Origin: Pseudomonadota bacterium
GTDB taxonomy: Bacteria > Bdellovibrionota > UBA1018 > CAIMNF01
Direction of reading: 5' to 3'
DNA length: 11,117 nt
NCBI GenBank assembly: GCA_027482725.1
Contig: JAIXVT010000237.1
Location: 1-11,117, forward strand
How positions within the stretch are numbered: position 1 is the stretch's first letter; every line of letters begins with the position of its first letter. A program made the position numbers and the translations under genes. Shown in pieces: positions 5,492 to 11,117 of this stretch. The notes beneath the pieces are model-generated. The model was not told the DNA's origin, did no database searches, and saw nothing but the letters and a program-made list of their open reading frames with translations.

Positions 5492-5920
5492 ATGATTCTA
5501 CGTGCATGGGTGCTTGGGGCTTTGTGTGTTTTCGGAGTTCACTTAGGAAGCTTGGGTCACGCGCAAACCCCAGTTCTCCAGAACTACTGTGTTGCACTTC
5601 GGTGCAGTTTGGGTTTCGAATCCCCAAAAGCTCTTCCGTTGCCATTTTCGTCACAACCGTCTTCGGGCCTCGATGCTCCGGTCGAAGATCGTCCGACATT
5701 TAAAAAACTTCGCATCGTTACACGAAAAGAGTTTACTCCATTTCCGATGTACGGCGTTGTTTCTCTGATTCTTGCGGATTCTAGCGCTACGGCCGCAAAA
5801 ATGGTTTACGAACAGGTGTATGCTGCCATTGCCCACCAGTATTGTCGCCAAGGCGCTGTAGCCTACGTCTGGGAGCTTTTTGAACAGGAGTTGCCCGATG
5901 CCTGTAGACTTCCAGTGTAG
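5492..5920 (+). CDS. Small exported protein with cysteines, unknown function
   Basis: A 142-residue protein with a signal peptide: a short basic start (MILRAW), a hydrophobic core to about residue 20 and a probable signal peptidase I site after GHA (residues 22-24), before QTP. The mature part has four cysteines (33, 38, 118, 138), which could form two disulfides in the periplasm, and a Pro/Ser-rich segment (about 48-65). The C-terminal half (about 70-130) looks folded, with an alternating VVSLILADSSATAAKMVYEQ stretch. The frame stays open upstream to 5342, but that part overlaps the DUF2400 gene; the ATG at 5492 is preferred because it places the signal peptide at the N-terminus. The ribosome binding site is weak. 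No family is recognised. It closes the rightward cluster and ends 36 nt from the convergent yebC gene. Confidence 0.65.
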   Translation: MILRAWVLGALCVFGVHLGSLGHAQTPVLQNYCVALRCSLGFESPKALPLPFSSQPSSGLDAPVEDRPTFKKLRIVTRKEFTPFPMYGVVSLILADSSATAAKMVYEQVYAAIAHQYCRQGAVAYVWELFEQELPDACRLPV

Positions 5921-5941
5921 TAGTGAGGGTTGTAGTAGTGA
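5916..5941. repeat. 11-bp direct repeat at the convergent gene junction
   Basis: TGTAGTAGTGA occurs at 5916-5926 and again at 5931-5941, a 15-bp period. The first copy contains the stop codon of the exported-protein gene. The 36-nt gap to the end of yebC shows no hairpin with a T-tract on either strand. Confidence 0.6.
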
Positions 5942-5956
5942 CTCTGTAGAGGATAT

Positions 5957-6682
5957 TTAGATTCCTACCCACAACTTGTGGACATCATCGTGATCATCCA
6001 AGTCCCGCAAAAACTGCGATGCTTCTTCGAGTGCCGCTCCGGTGAGTTCGACTTTGTTTTTAGCAAAAAATCCGATTTCACTTTTGGCAACACCTAGGCC
6101 TTGGGCAACAACCGCATCCCTCACCGATTCAGACTGGGTGGGATCGGTATACAAGCGGAGTAGCCAACCTGATGTTGATTCATCGTCCTCAACCCATTCG
6201 AAATCATCTGCGCCTGATTCAATGGCTATCGCCTCAGGGTCAGATTTACTTTTCTGTTCTGCCGTCATGGTGACATCTACGGCGCCCTTGCGATCAAACA
6301 TCCAAGCGACCGATCCCGCTGCTCCAAGTTGGCCGCTTCGAAACAGAACCCGGATGTCTGCCGCTGTACGGTTCCTGTTGTCGGTCAAGCATTCGACCAG
6401 CACGGGCACCTGATGCGGGGCAAATCCTTCATATACTATTGTTTCGTAAGTTATCGCGTCGGCACCGTTTCCGGTGCCCCGCTTAATCGCACGTTCTATC
6501 GTATCGCGTGTGACCGAAGCTTTTCTTGCGTCATCTAAAGCGGTCCTGAGACGAAAATTGGAATTCGGATCGGATCCCCCCAATTTTGCTGCAACCGCAA
6601 TTTCTTTTGCGATTTTTGAAACGATTTTTCCTTTTTTATCTGCGGCAGCTTGCCGCAAAGAGTGTTTCCACTGCGCACCCAT
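5957..6682 (-). CDS. yebC: YebC/PmpR family protein (TACO1-like)
   Basis: A 241-residue cytoplasmic protein of the YebC/TACO1 family. The family was first described as DNA-binding regulators (PmpR); later work links TACO1 and bacterial YebC to translation through proline-rich stretches. Domains follow the family order: the N-terminal helical part (MGAQWKHSLRQAAADKKGK, then RKASVTRDTIERAIKRGTG at about 54-72), the YEGFAPHQVPVLVECLTDNRNRTAADIR core (about 84-111), GSVAWMFDRKG (123-133), and a C-terminal alpha/beta domain ending near DLDDHDDVHKLW. The N-terminus begins MGAQWKH where many family members have MAGHSKWANIKHRK, a recognisable sub-variant. The ATG is preceded by AGAGG on the minus strand at 5-nt spacing. 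It lies 14 nt behind the second ExbD-like gene, so it probably belongs to the motor operon. The trmB-like housekeeping role suggests hitch-hiking rather than a motor function, but this is inference. Confidence 0.93.
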   Translation of the reverse strand: MGAQWKHSLRQAAADKKGKIVSKIAKEIAVAAKLGGSDPNSNFRLRTALDDARKASVTRDTIERAIKRGTGNGADAITYETIVYEGFAPHQVPVLVECLTDNRNRTAADIRVLFRSGQLGAAGSVAWMFDRKGAVDVTMTAEQKSKSDPEAIAIESGADDFEWVEDDESTSGWLLRLYTDPTQSESVRDAVVAQGLGVAKSEIGFFAKNKVELTGAALEEASQFLRDLDDHDDVHKLWVGI

Positions 6683-6696
6683 AATAACCTCTGTTG

Positions 6697-7269
6697 TTAT
6701 TCTTGTTTCATGGCAAGCAATCGGAACGTTCTGAATTCCGCAGCACCCGCCGTATATAAGATTTTTCTCAACGTTTCGTACTTTACACGCTTATCCGCTT
6801 GGATCGCGATCAATCCATCAAAGGGAAGAGGATTCCCGTCAGCGTCCCGAGCTTCAGATTTTGCCCGTAATACTTCTGCCTTTTCGCGAGCCCGGTTGAG
6901 CGCGTCGTAAAGCCGAACAACGCGCAACCCGCCTTCATCCAAGTCCTCATCCCTAAATTCGTAAGACAGGGACGCTCCCCCATCAATAGCTCCGGGGGAT
7001 TGTACGAATTCGACAATGCGTTGGTTTTCAAAGGTGATCGCTTCGGGAGTTACAATCAGATGAAGGCTGTCTGGGGGATTATCTTGGGATTTGGATAGGG
7101 GAAGTTTGATTCCTGGAACCGACGTGAACGAATTGGTACTGGTTTGATAACTTTTGAGGAGAAAAACAAGAATGATCACAAGGATGTCCATCATAGACGT
7201 CAACTGGAGTTCAAAGTCTTTATGAATTTTTTTCCTGGAGCGTCGGTTTCGAATATTGGTACGACTCAT
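6697..7269 (-). CDS. ExbD/TolR-family motor protein, second copy (AglS-like)
   Basis: A 190-residue inner-membrane protein with the ExbD/TolR plan: a basic cytoplasmic N-terminus (SRTNIRNRRSRKKIHKD), one TM helix at about 22-42 beginning LTSMMDILVIILVFLL, and a periplasmic domain ending IAIQADKRVKYETLRKILYTAGAAEF (about 152-177). D28 in the MMD motif is the conserved aspartate that carries protons in ExbD, TolR and MotB. A charged insertion at about 100-145 makes it longer than typical TolR. The ATG overlaps the stop of the first ExbD-like gene (ATGA, 7269-7266). Together with that gene and the upstream ExbB-like gene it reproduces the order AglR-AglQ-AglS of the Myxococcus gliding motor, so AglS-like is the best functional guess. 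A Tol-Pal or TonB role is less likely because neither tolA, tonB nor pal is next to it. Confidence 0.88.
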   Translation of the reverse strand: MSRTNIRNRRSRKKIHKDFELQLTSMMDILVIILVFLLKSYQTSTNSFTSVPGIKLPLSKSQDNPPDSLHLIVTPEAITFENQRIVEFVQSPGAIDGGASLSYEFRDEDLDEGGLRVVRLYDALNRAREKAEVLRAKSEARDADGNPLPFDGLIAIQADKRVKYETLRKILYTAGAAEFRTFRLLAMKQE

Positions 7270-7817
7270 GAGGATTCTCCCGATCCCAAGAGGTTACCAA
7301 ATACCACATCCGAGAATAAGGTTTTCACCTGTTCGTCCACTCCTGTTTCAGGATTTACTGCGCTCATCGGGGGGTCTGTTTTTTCGAGTAAACGGATAGC
7401 ATCCATGAGCCCGATAATGGTGTCGTAGGGTGTCGTATCGTTTGGCACGAGAATCACTTTGTTTTCCCGGGGAAATTTTTGTTTGATGCCCAAAAGGGTT
7501 TCGTGAATTTTTGGGAGATCCGGTTGTTCTCCTTTATGCGGCACCGAAACCGAGGGAACCAGCTCAAAAGGTGACCAGATCAGAACCTCTCCCGGCTTGA
7601 TCGTGATGGTGAGTTGGAGTGGGCGTTCTTTAAGTTGTTGTTCGTTTTCTGAACTCGACACAATGGGGAGGGGGGATTCGATCATGGTGAGGCTCATGAA
7701 AGCCATTGTGTACATGAGAAACGCAATCATCGTCACCAAAGCATCCATCATGGGTACGAGGTTCACCATGACTTCTTGGGGTTGAGTGCGACGTCGGGAC
7801 GATGGGCGTTTAAACAT
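7266..7817 (-). CDS. ExbD/TolR-family motor protein, first copy (AglQ-like)
   Basis: A 183-residue inner-membrane protein: a basic N-terminus (MFKRPSSRRRTQPQE), a TM helix at about 18-44 beginning VNLVPMMDALVTMIAFLMYT, and a periplasmic domain with the ExbD-type stretch NKVILVPNDTTPYDTIIGLMDAIRLL (about 117-142). D25 in MMD aligns with the proton-carrying aspartate of the family. The TM is Met-rich. A C-terminal tail of about 40 residues lies beyond the family fold. The ATG at 7815-7817 lies 21 nt after the ExbB-like stop with no clear Shine-Dalgarno site; its stop overlaps the next ATG, which suggests coupled synthesis of the two paralogues. The two ExbD-like proteins differ strongly outside the MMD helix, so they are old paralogues with distinct roles rather than a fresh duplication. 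Confidence 0.88.
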   Translation of the reverse strand: MFKRPSSRRRTQPQEVMVNLVPMMDALVTMIAFLMYTMAFMSLTMIESPLPIVSSSENEQQLKERPLQLTITIKPGEVLIWSPFELVPSVSVPHKGEQPDLPKIHETLLGIKQKFPRENKVILVPNDTTPYDTIIGLMDAIRLLEKTDPPMSAVNPETGVDEQVKTLFSDVVFGNLLGSGESS

Positions 7818-7838
7818 GATTGAGTTTACCGCTTTAAC

Positions 7839-8504
7839 CTATTTTTTTTCCGAAGAGTGTTGAACCTGACGGGCTGAGAGTAAATCCAACAGTTTCACGG
7901 AATGCTCATCGATTTCGCCCAATATCCGCTGGGCCTGAGACGAAAGCATGGAGTGGGCAATCATGGTCACGATCGCCACCACTAACCCAAATGCAGTAGC
8001 AAACATGGCTTCCGAAATCCCCGCAGAAAGGATCGCTTGGCGTTGGGCTGGGTCGGCCATTGCGACCGCCGCAAACGATTTAATCAATCCTGAAATTGTT
8101 CCCAATAGACCCAAGAGTGTTGCTACGTTTGCGATCAACGCTAAGTAGGGGAGGTTCTTCTCTAGGCTCGGAATAACTTCAAGACTGGCAGCATCAATAG
8201 CGTTTTGAATTTGTTGCTCGTCTTTGGATGCTCGCATGAGACCTGCTTTAATGACCCGGGCCAGAGCAGCTTCTTTGGCTCCATTGCAAACGCGGAGTGC
8301 GCCGTCCAGATCATTCGCTAAAATGTACTTTTGGATCTCGAGCATGAACGAAGACCCTTTGATGTTCAATTTGGAGTAGAGGCGCACCGATCTTTCGATG
8401 ATGTATCCGAGCGAAACGGCTCCCGATAAAAAGATAAACCACATGGCAAGCCCACCATGTTGAATTGCTCCCATCATGCTTAGTGCAGCGGTCTGTTGTT
8501 CCAT
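7839..8504 (-). CDS. MotA/TolQ/ExbB proton channel protein (AglR-like)
   Basis: Stator channel subunit that forms a ring around an ExbD-type dimer and turns proton flow into motion or force across the envelope. The 221-residue protein has the three-TM plan: TM1 at about 17-37 (GLAMWFIFLSGAVSLGYIIE), a cytoplasmic loop of about 80 residues, TM2 at about 118-143 with the family signature LLGLLGTISGLIKSFA, and TM3 at about 162-187 beginning ISEAMFATAFGLVVAIV. I chose the ATG at 8502-8504, which has a GGG about 6 nt upstream; the in-frame GTG at 8511-8513 would add three residues and has nothing before it. It heads a four-gene operon with two ExbD-like genes and yebC. One ExbB-like plus two ExbD-like genes is the AglRQS layout. 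A strong hairpin terminator ends about 19 nt upstream, so expression needs a very short leader or read-through. Confidence 0.92.
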   Translation of the reverse strand: MEQQTAALSMMGAIQHGGLAMWFIFLSGAVSLGYIIERSVRLYSKLNIKGSSFMLEIQKYILANDLDGALRVCNGAKEAALARVIKAGLMRASKDEQQIQNAIDAASLEVIPSLEKNLPYLALIANVATLLGLLGTISGLIKSFAAVAMADPAQRQAILSAGISEAMFATAFGLVVAIVTMIAHSMLSSQAQRILGEIDEHSVKLLDLLSARQVQHSSEKK

Positions 8505-8515
8505 AGTGCCCACAC

Positions 8516-8542
8516 AATAAACAAAAACCCCAAGCCCGACAA
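8516..8542 (-). promoter_or_regulatory. Possible promoter inside the terminator, giving a near-leaderless motor operon
   Basis: Minus-strand TTGTCG (8542-8537) lies in the loop of the trxA terminator and is followed after 15-17 nt by weak -10 candidates, TTTATT (8521-8516) or TATTGT (8519-8514). The predicted start falls within a few bases of the ATG at 8504, so the transcript would be almost leaderless. The elements match four of six bases each; this is a suggestion. Confidence 0.2.
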
Positions 8543-8557
8543 GAGCTTAGGGTTTTT
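8523..8557 (-). terminator. Rho-independent terminator after trxA / possible attenuator
   Basis: On the minus strand CCCTAAGC (8552-8545 outward) pairs with GCTTGGGG (8535-8528) across a 9-nt loop, seven Watson-Crick pairs and one G-U. Five A on the 5' side and TTTTTGTTTATT on the 3' side complete the form. The wobble is a mismatch on the plus strand, so the hairpin is best in the leftward direction. It begins 70 nt after the trxA stop. Confidence 0.85.
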
Positions 8558-8585
8558 CAAGAGAAGTTCAACGGCTGTCGTAGAA

Positions 8586-8602
8586 GCCGGAAATGGACCG
8601 GC
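8586..8602. repeat. Short GC hairpin between trxA and its terminator
   Basis: GCCGG (8586-8590) and CCGGC (8598-8602) flank a 7-nt loop. It forms a 5-bp GC stem in RNA of either strand, 26 nt after the trxA stop. It has no T-tract and may protect the trxA mRNA end or be part of a leader structure upstream of the terminator. Confidence 0.4.
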
Positions 8603-8627
8603 ACCGTCCTTGGATGAGACGTTTGGA

Positions 8628-8960
8628 TTAGATGTTTTTTTGAATCAACTGCAAGAAAGCATCTTTGGGTTGATTGCCCACCAGTTGATCGACAACCTGG
8701 CCATTTTTTACAAATAAAATAGTAGGGATCCCACGGACCTTAAAGCGTTGTGCCGATTCGGGATTTTCGTCCACATTGCATTTGATAACTTTTACTTTTC
8801 CTTGGTACTCATCTGCGAGGGCATCGAGCGTTGGGGCTAATGCGCGACAAGGGCCGCACCATTCTGCCCAAAAATCAACCAAAGTTAATGAGTCGCTCTG
8901 GAGCACGTCGTTGTCAAATTGAGAATCCGTCGTGGTTAAAACATTTTTTGAGTTCGCCAT
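8628..8960 (-). CDS. trxA: Thioredoxin
   Basis: Small cytoplasmic dithiol reductant that reduces disulfides in ribonucleotide reductase, peroxiredoxins and other proteins and is recharged by thioredoxin reductase. The 110-residue protein has the active site WCGPC (residues 34-38) in LVDFWAEWCGPCRALAP, the DEN turn (64-66), and the cis-proline motif RGIPTILFVKNG (75-86), then a GNQP turn and a C-terminal helix. The length is the classic single-domain size, and no signal peptide is present, so it is the cytosolic form. The ATG at 8958-8960 has AAAGG only 2 nt upstream. It is divergent from gmhA with 25 nt between the two start codons, so its promoter must lie in the gmhA coding region. It is followed by a strong terminator and looks monocistronic. 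Confidence 0.96.
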   Translation of the reverse strand: MANSKNVLTTTDSQFDNDVLQSDSLTLVDFWAEWCGPCRALAPTLDALADEYQGKVKVIKCNVDENPESAQRFKVRGIPTILFVKNGQVVDQLVGNQPKDAFLQLIQKNI

Positions 8961-8977
8961 GGCCTTTAAGGTATCAC
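8948..8977 (+). promoter_or_regulatory. Possible gmhA promoter inside the trxA start
   Basis: TTGAGT (8948-8953) and TATCAC (8972-8977), 18 nt apart, each four of six matches to sigma-70 elements. The predicted start is at about 8984, against the ATG at 8986, so the gmhA mRNA would be leaderless. Weak evidence. Confidence 0.2.
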
Positions 8978-8985
8978 TAAGAACT

Positions 8986-9603
8986 ATGGACTCAAAACAA
9001 GATTATGAATCAACAGCTCGCGGAGCTGCCCGGGGATATATTTTGGAAACTTTTGCGGTGACGCAGGCGGCACAAAAGCGGTTTATCGAAACTCAGCTAG
9101 AGGCATTGATTGATGCGGCAGGGGTTGTTCATGAGTCCTTAAAAAACGGGGGGCGGGTTTTGATCTGTGGTAACGGAGGGTCGGCTTCAGATGCTCAGCA
9201 TATGGCTGCCGAAATGGTGGGGAGAATGCTCGTGGAGCGGCGCCCGTTGTCAGCCCTTGCGCTGACCACCGATACGTCGATCATTACGGCTGTGGCAAAT
9301 GATTACGATTACGAGAGCATTTTTTCAAAACAAGTCGAAGCCTTAGGGCGTGCCGGAGACGTACTGATTGCGATATCGACAAGCGGGAATTCGAAAAATG
9401 TGATCAAGGCAGTGGATGTTGCGCGGCAAAACAAGCTCAAGGTGGTTTCGTTTACTGGAGGTTCGGGTGGGAAGCTCAAGGCATTGTCTGACGTGAATCT
9501 GAACGTAGAGCTTGCGCCCAATTCCAGTCGGGTTCAAGAGACCCACCTGTTTATTGAGCACTCGATAGTGGACGTGGTCGATAGATTCTTCTTTAAGTTT
9601 TGA
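8986..9603 (+). CDS. gmhA: Phosphoheptose isomerase (sedoheptulose 7-phosphate isomerase)
   Basis: Converts sedoheptulose 7-phosphate to D-glycero-manno-heptose 7-phosphate, the first step to ADP-heptose for the LPS inner core, in the cytoplasm. The 205-residue SIS-domain protein has the phosphate and substrate loop CGNGGSASDAQHMAAEMVGR (61-80), ALTTDTSI (92-99), ISTSGNS (130-136) and VQETHLFIEH (183-192). H72, E76, Q184 and H192 sit at the spacings of the zinc ligands H61, E65, Q172 and H180 of E. coli GmhA, so an active metal isomerase is likely rather than the DnaA-binding relative DiaA. The ATG at 8986 is used; the frame is open further up to 8932 but would overlap trxA. The rest of the heptose pathway is not in the window. 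The next gene starts about 23 nt later on the same strand. Confidence 0.93.
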   Translation: MDSKQDYESTARGAARGYILETFAVTQAAQKRFIETQLEALIDAAGVVHESLKNGGRVLICGNGGSASDAQHMAAEMVGRMLVERRPLSALALTTDTSIITAVANDYDYESIFSKQVEALGRAGDVLIAISTSGNSKNVIKAVDVARQNKLKVVSFTGGSGGKLKALSDVNLNVELAPNSSRVQETHLFIEHSIVDVVDRFFFKF

Positions 9604-9626
9604 TCTCAAGGTATCCCTTTCAGATC

Positions 9627-10076
9627 ATGACAGAATTTTTGCCGGTAGAATCAAAAGTTTCCGCAGATTCCAAAGTTTCACTCGCTGGGCGAGGGAGAAG
9701 GCTCGTTGCCCGAAGTCTGGACTTCCTGATTGCTCTTCTTCTTGCGGTGAGCATCCCCTTGGGGTTGGGTTTGGTTTGTGGGATGGCTTACGTTGCAATT
9801 GCAGATGCGCATGGGTCGCTTGGAAAGCGTTGGTGCGGACTATCGGTGTTGCGCCATGGGCAGCCACTGCGTTGGGATTTTTCTGTTTTGAGGAATGCGT
9901 CCTTTCTTCTTGTTTTTATTCTCATGATGATTCCGTTTTGGGGCTGGTTTCTTGCCCTTTGGGTAACGCCAACGGTTTTCATCATTGAACTTGTTTTCTT
10001 TTTTCGTTCGCCCCGTGGACACCGCTTGGGCGATATTTTGGCCGATACTGAAGTCGTTTTCAAAGGAAAGTTATGA
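9627..10076 (+). CDS. RDD family membrane protein
   Basis: A 149-residue integral membrane protein of the RDD family, named for one Arg and two Asp. Here these are probably R25 (in GRRLVARSLD), D32 at the start of TM1, and D136 in RGHRLGDILADTEVV (130-144). TM1 spans about 31-51, the GSLGKRWCGLSVL motif (63-75) follows, and a long hydrophobic region at about 91-126 holds one or two further TM helices. The N-terminal 20 residues are polar. The function of small RDD proteins is unsettled; transport-related roles have been proposed for some. The ATG at 9627 is preferred; a TTG at 9600, overlapping the gmhA stop, would add nine residues. The end overlaps the polA ATG by ATGA (10073-10076), so the two are translationally linked. 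Confidence 0.85.
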   Translation: MTEFLPVESKVSADSKVSLAGRGRRLVARSLDFLIALLLAVSIPLGLGLVCGMAYVAIADAHGSLGKRWCGLSVLRHGQPLRWDFSVLRNASFLLVFILMMIPFWGWFLALWVTPTVFIIELVFFFRSPRGHRLGDILADTEVVFKGKL

Positions 10077-11117
10077 AGCCGTTTAAAACGCTGTACCTTG
10101 TTGATATTTCCTCTTTTATTTTTCGTGCGTTTTATGCAATCCGTGAACTCAATACCGCATCCGGGCAGCCCGTAAATGCCATTTACGGTGTCGCCAACCA
10201 ACTCTCGCGGTTGATTGAGGTCAAGCAACCCGATTACCTTGCCGTTGTTTATGATTCCAAAGAGCCTTCGTTTCGTAAAACGCTTTATTCCGATTATAAA
10301 GCCAATCGAGATGCTCCGCCCGAAGCGCTTATTCCTCAGTTTGACGGTGTTGAACAGTTGATTCGCGCGATGAAAATTCCTTCGTTTCGCAAATCGGGAA
10401 TCGAAGCGGATGACTTGATTGCCACGGCTACAAAAAAGTGGATTGATCTTGATCCCGAGCACAACCGAGTGGTGATTGTTTCCGGGGATAAGGACCTCAT
10501 GGCCTTGGTGGATTCCCGGGTTCAGATTTGGGATACCATGAAGGAAGTCTTTTACTCCGAGCACGAGGTCATAGAAAAATTTGGCGTACGCCCAGATCAG
10601 ATCCGCGACTATCTCTCCATCGTTGGCGATAGCTCGGATAATATCCCTGGGATTTCCGGCTTGGGCGCTAAAGGTGCCGTGGCTTTGCTCCAGGAGCATC
10701 AGACGCTAGAAAACATCATCGAAGCGGCTAAGTCCGGAAAAATTTCCGGAAAACGTGCCCAGAACATTATTGACGGACAGGCATCCGCAAAAATTTCCCA
10801 AGAATTGGCAACCCTCAAAATGGATTGTGAAATGGATTTGGATAATGACTCTGTCATGTTCACGTTTCGCCCGGATGAAAATTTGTTTCATTTGCTGAAT
10901 CATTTTGAATTCAAAACTTTAGAAGCAAAATGGCGAAAGAAAATCCCAACTCCAAATGCCTCAGGGAATCACAGGGATTCCCAAGATGGGACCCAGGCCG
11001 AGTTTAATCTCGGTGGACCGCCGTTATCGTCGGTACGCAATGATTTTCCGCACCTCTCTTTTATTTGTGTCAGGGATAAAGATTCCTGGGCCCAGTTAGT
11101 GGATTTAATTAAAGAAA
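10073..11117 (+). CDS. polA: DNA polymerase I, N-terminal part (runs off the window)
   Basis: The first 348 residues of DNA polymerase I, which fills gaps, removes Okazaki primers and serves repair. The 5'-3' exonuclease (FEN-like) domain covers about 1-290, with the metal-binding acidic residues in LVDISSF (D11), VVYDSK (D61), GIEADDL (E111, D113, D114), VSGDKDL (D139, D141) and GDSSDNIPGI (D186, D189), then a helix-hairpin-helix ISGLGAKGA (194-202). A Ser/Asn/Gln-rich linker at about 291-316 leads into a region that should be the 3'-5' exonuclease fold, of which too little is present to judge whether it is active. The ATG overlaps the RDD stop. The frame is open to the last base of the window, so the polymerase domain lies beyond. 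No promoter directly precedes it; expression is probably from the gmhA side or from inside the RDD gene. Confidence 0.96.
   Translation, partial: MKPFKTLYLVDISSFIFRAFYAIRELNTASGQPVNAIYGVANQLSRLIEVKQPDYLAVVYDSKEPSFRKTLYSDYKANRDAPPEALIPQFDGVEQLIRAMKIPSFRKSGIEADDLIATATKKWIDLDPEHNRVVIVSGDKDLMALVDSRVQIWDTMKEVFYSEHEVIEKFGVRPDQIRDYLSIVGDSSDNIPGISGLGAKGAVALLQEHQTLENIIEAAKSGKISGKRAQNIIDGQASAKISQELATLKMDCEMDLDNDSVMFTFRPDENLFHLLNHFEFKTLEAKWRKKIPTPNASGNHRDSQDGTQAEFNLGGPPLSSVRNDFPHLSFICVRDKDSWAQLVDLIKE

Noticed and set aside
6683..6701. AATAAC / GTTATT inverted repeat next to the yebC start
   Set aside because: Only 6 bp, all but one pair per arm A-T, partly inside the preceding gene; too weak to call a regulatory hairpin.
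8994..9007. CATAAT on the minus strand as -10 of trxA
   Set aside because: A five-of-six -10 match but no acceptable -35 at 16-18 nt; not enough to annotate.
9788..10699. Long (303-codon) leftward open frame antisense to the RDD gene and polA
   Set aside because: The plus strand there encodes clear RDD and PolA motifs. The antisense frame shows no recognisable domain and its composition fits a codon-bias shadow.

Overview
The window looks like chromosomal DNA from a predatory or gliding deltaproteobacterium-like lineage, most likely Bdellovibrionota (Bdellovibrio/Oligoflexia group), with Myxococcota as a second option. Four things point there: a very short flagellin made only of D0/D1 domains, an ExbB-ExbD-ExbD operon in the AglR-AglQ-AglS order of the myxobacterial gliding motor, dense gene packing with ATGA overlaps, and a general lack of strong Shine-Dalgarno sites except at the flagellin. 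This placement is inference from protein character; no rRNA or tRNA is present to settle it. No mobile element, CRISPR array or phage gene was seen.

Layout. (1) 1-408, + strand: the 3' end of a GT-B glycosyltransferase. (2) 212-2259, - strand: flagellin (fliC), then trmB (tRNA m7G46 methyltransferase), then a doubtful small membrane ORF running antisense into the glycosyltransferase. (3) 2260-2486: a divergent regulatory region with a sigma-28-type promoter and a five-codon leader ORF for fliC, and a sigma-70-type extended -10 promoter plus an 18-bp inverted repeat for the rightward genes. (4) 2487-5920, + strand: a small single-TM protein, a ferritin-like (DUF455) and ATP-grasp fusion, a DUF2400/TIGR02757 protein overlapping it by ATGA, and a small exported Cys-containing protein. 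(5) 5957-8504, - strand: an ExbB/TolQ-like and two ExbD/TolR-like proteins followed by a YebC-family protein. (6) 8523-8960, - strand: thioredoxin with a strong intrinsic terminator. (7) 8986-11117, + strand: gmhA (phosphoheptose isomerase), an RDD membrane protein and the 5' part of polA, which runs off the window.

How they fit together. Several genes serve the cell envelope and motility: flagellin, a proton-driven Agl-type motor module, GmhA for the heptose of LPS core, and the glycosyltransferase. The rest is housekeeping: TrmB, YebC, thioredoxin, PolA. The least explained part is the 2487-5920 cluster. Its fusion protein keeps a full set of di-metal ligands in the ferritin-like half and an ATP-grasp-like nucleotide and metal site in the other half; I do not know a function for that combination. 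The regulatory DNA is also unusual in places: the fliC initiation region is duplicated 30 nt upstream to make a mini-ORF whose stop codon overlaps the fliC ribosome binding site, and a terminator hairpin sits almost against the start of the motor operon.
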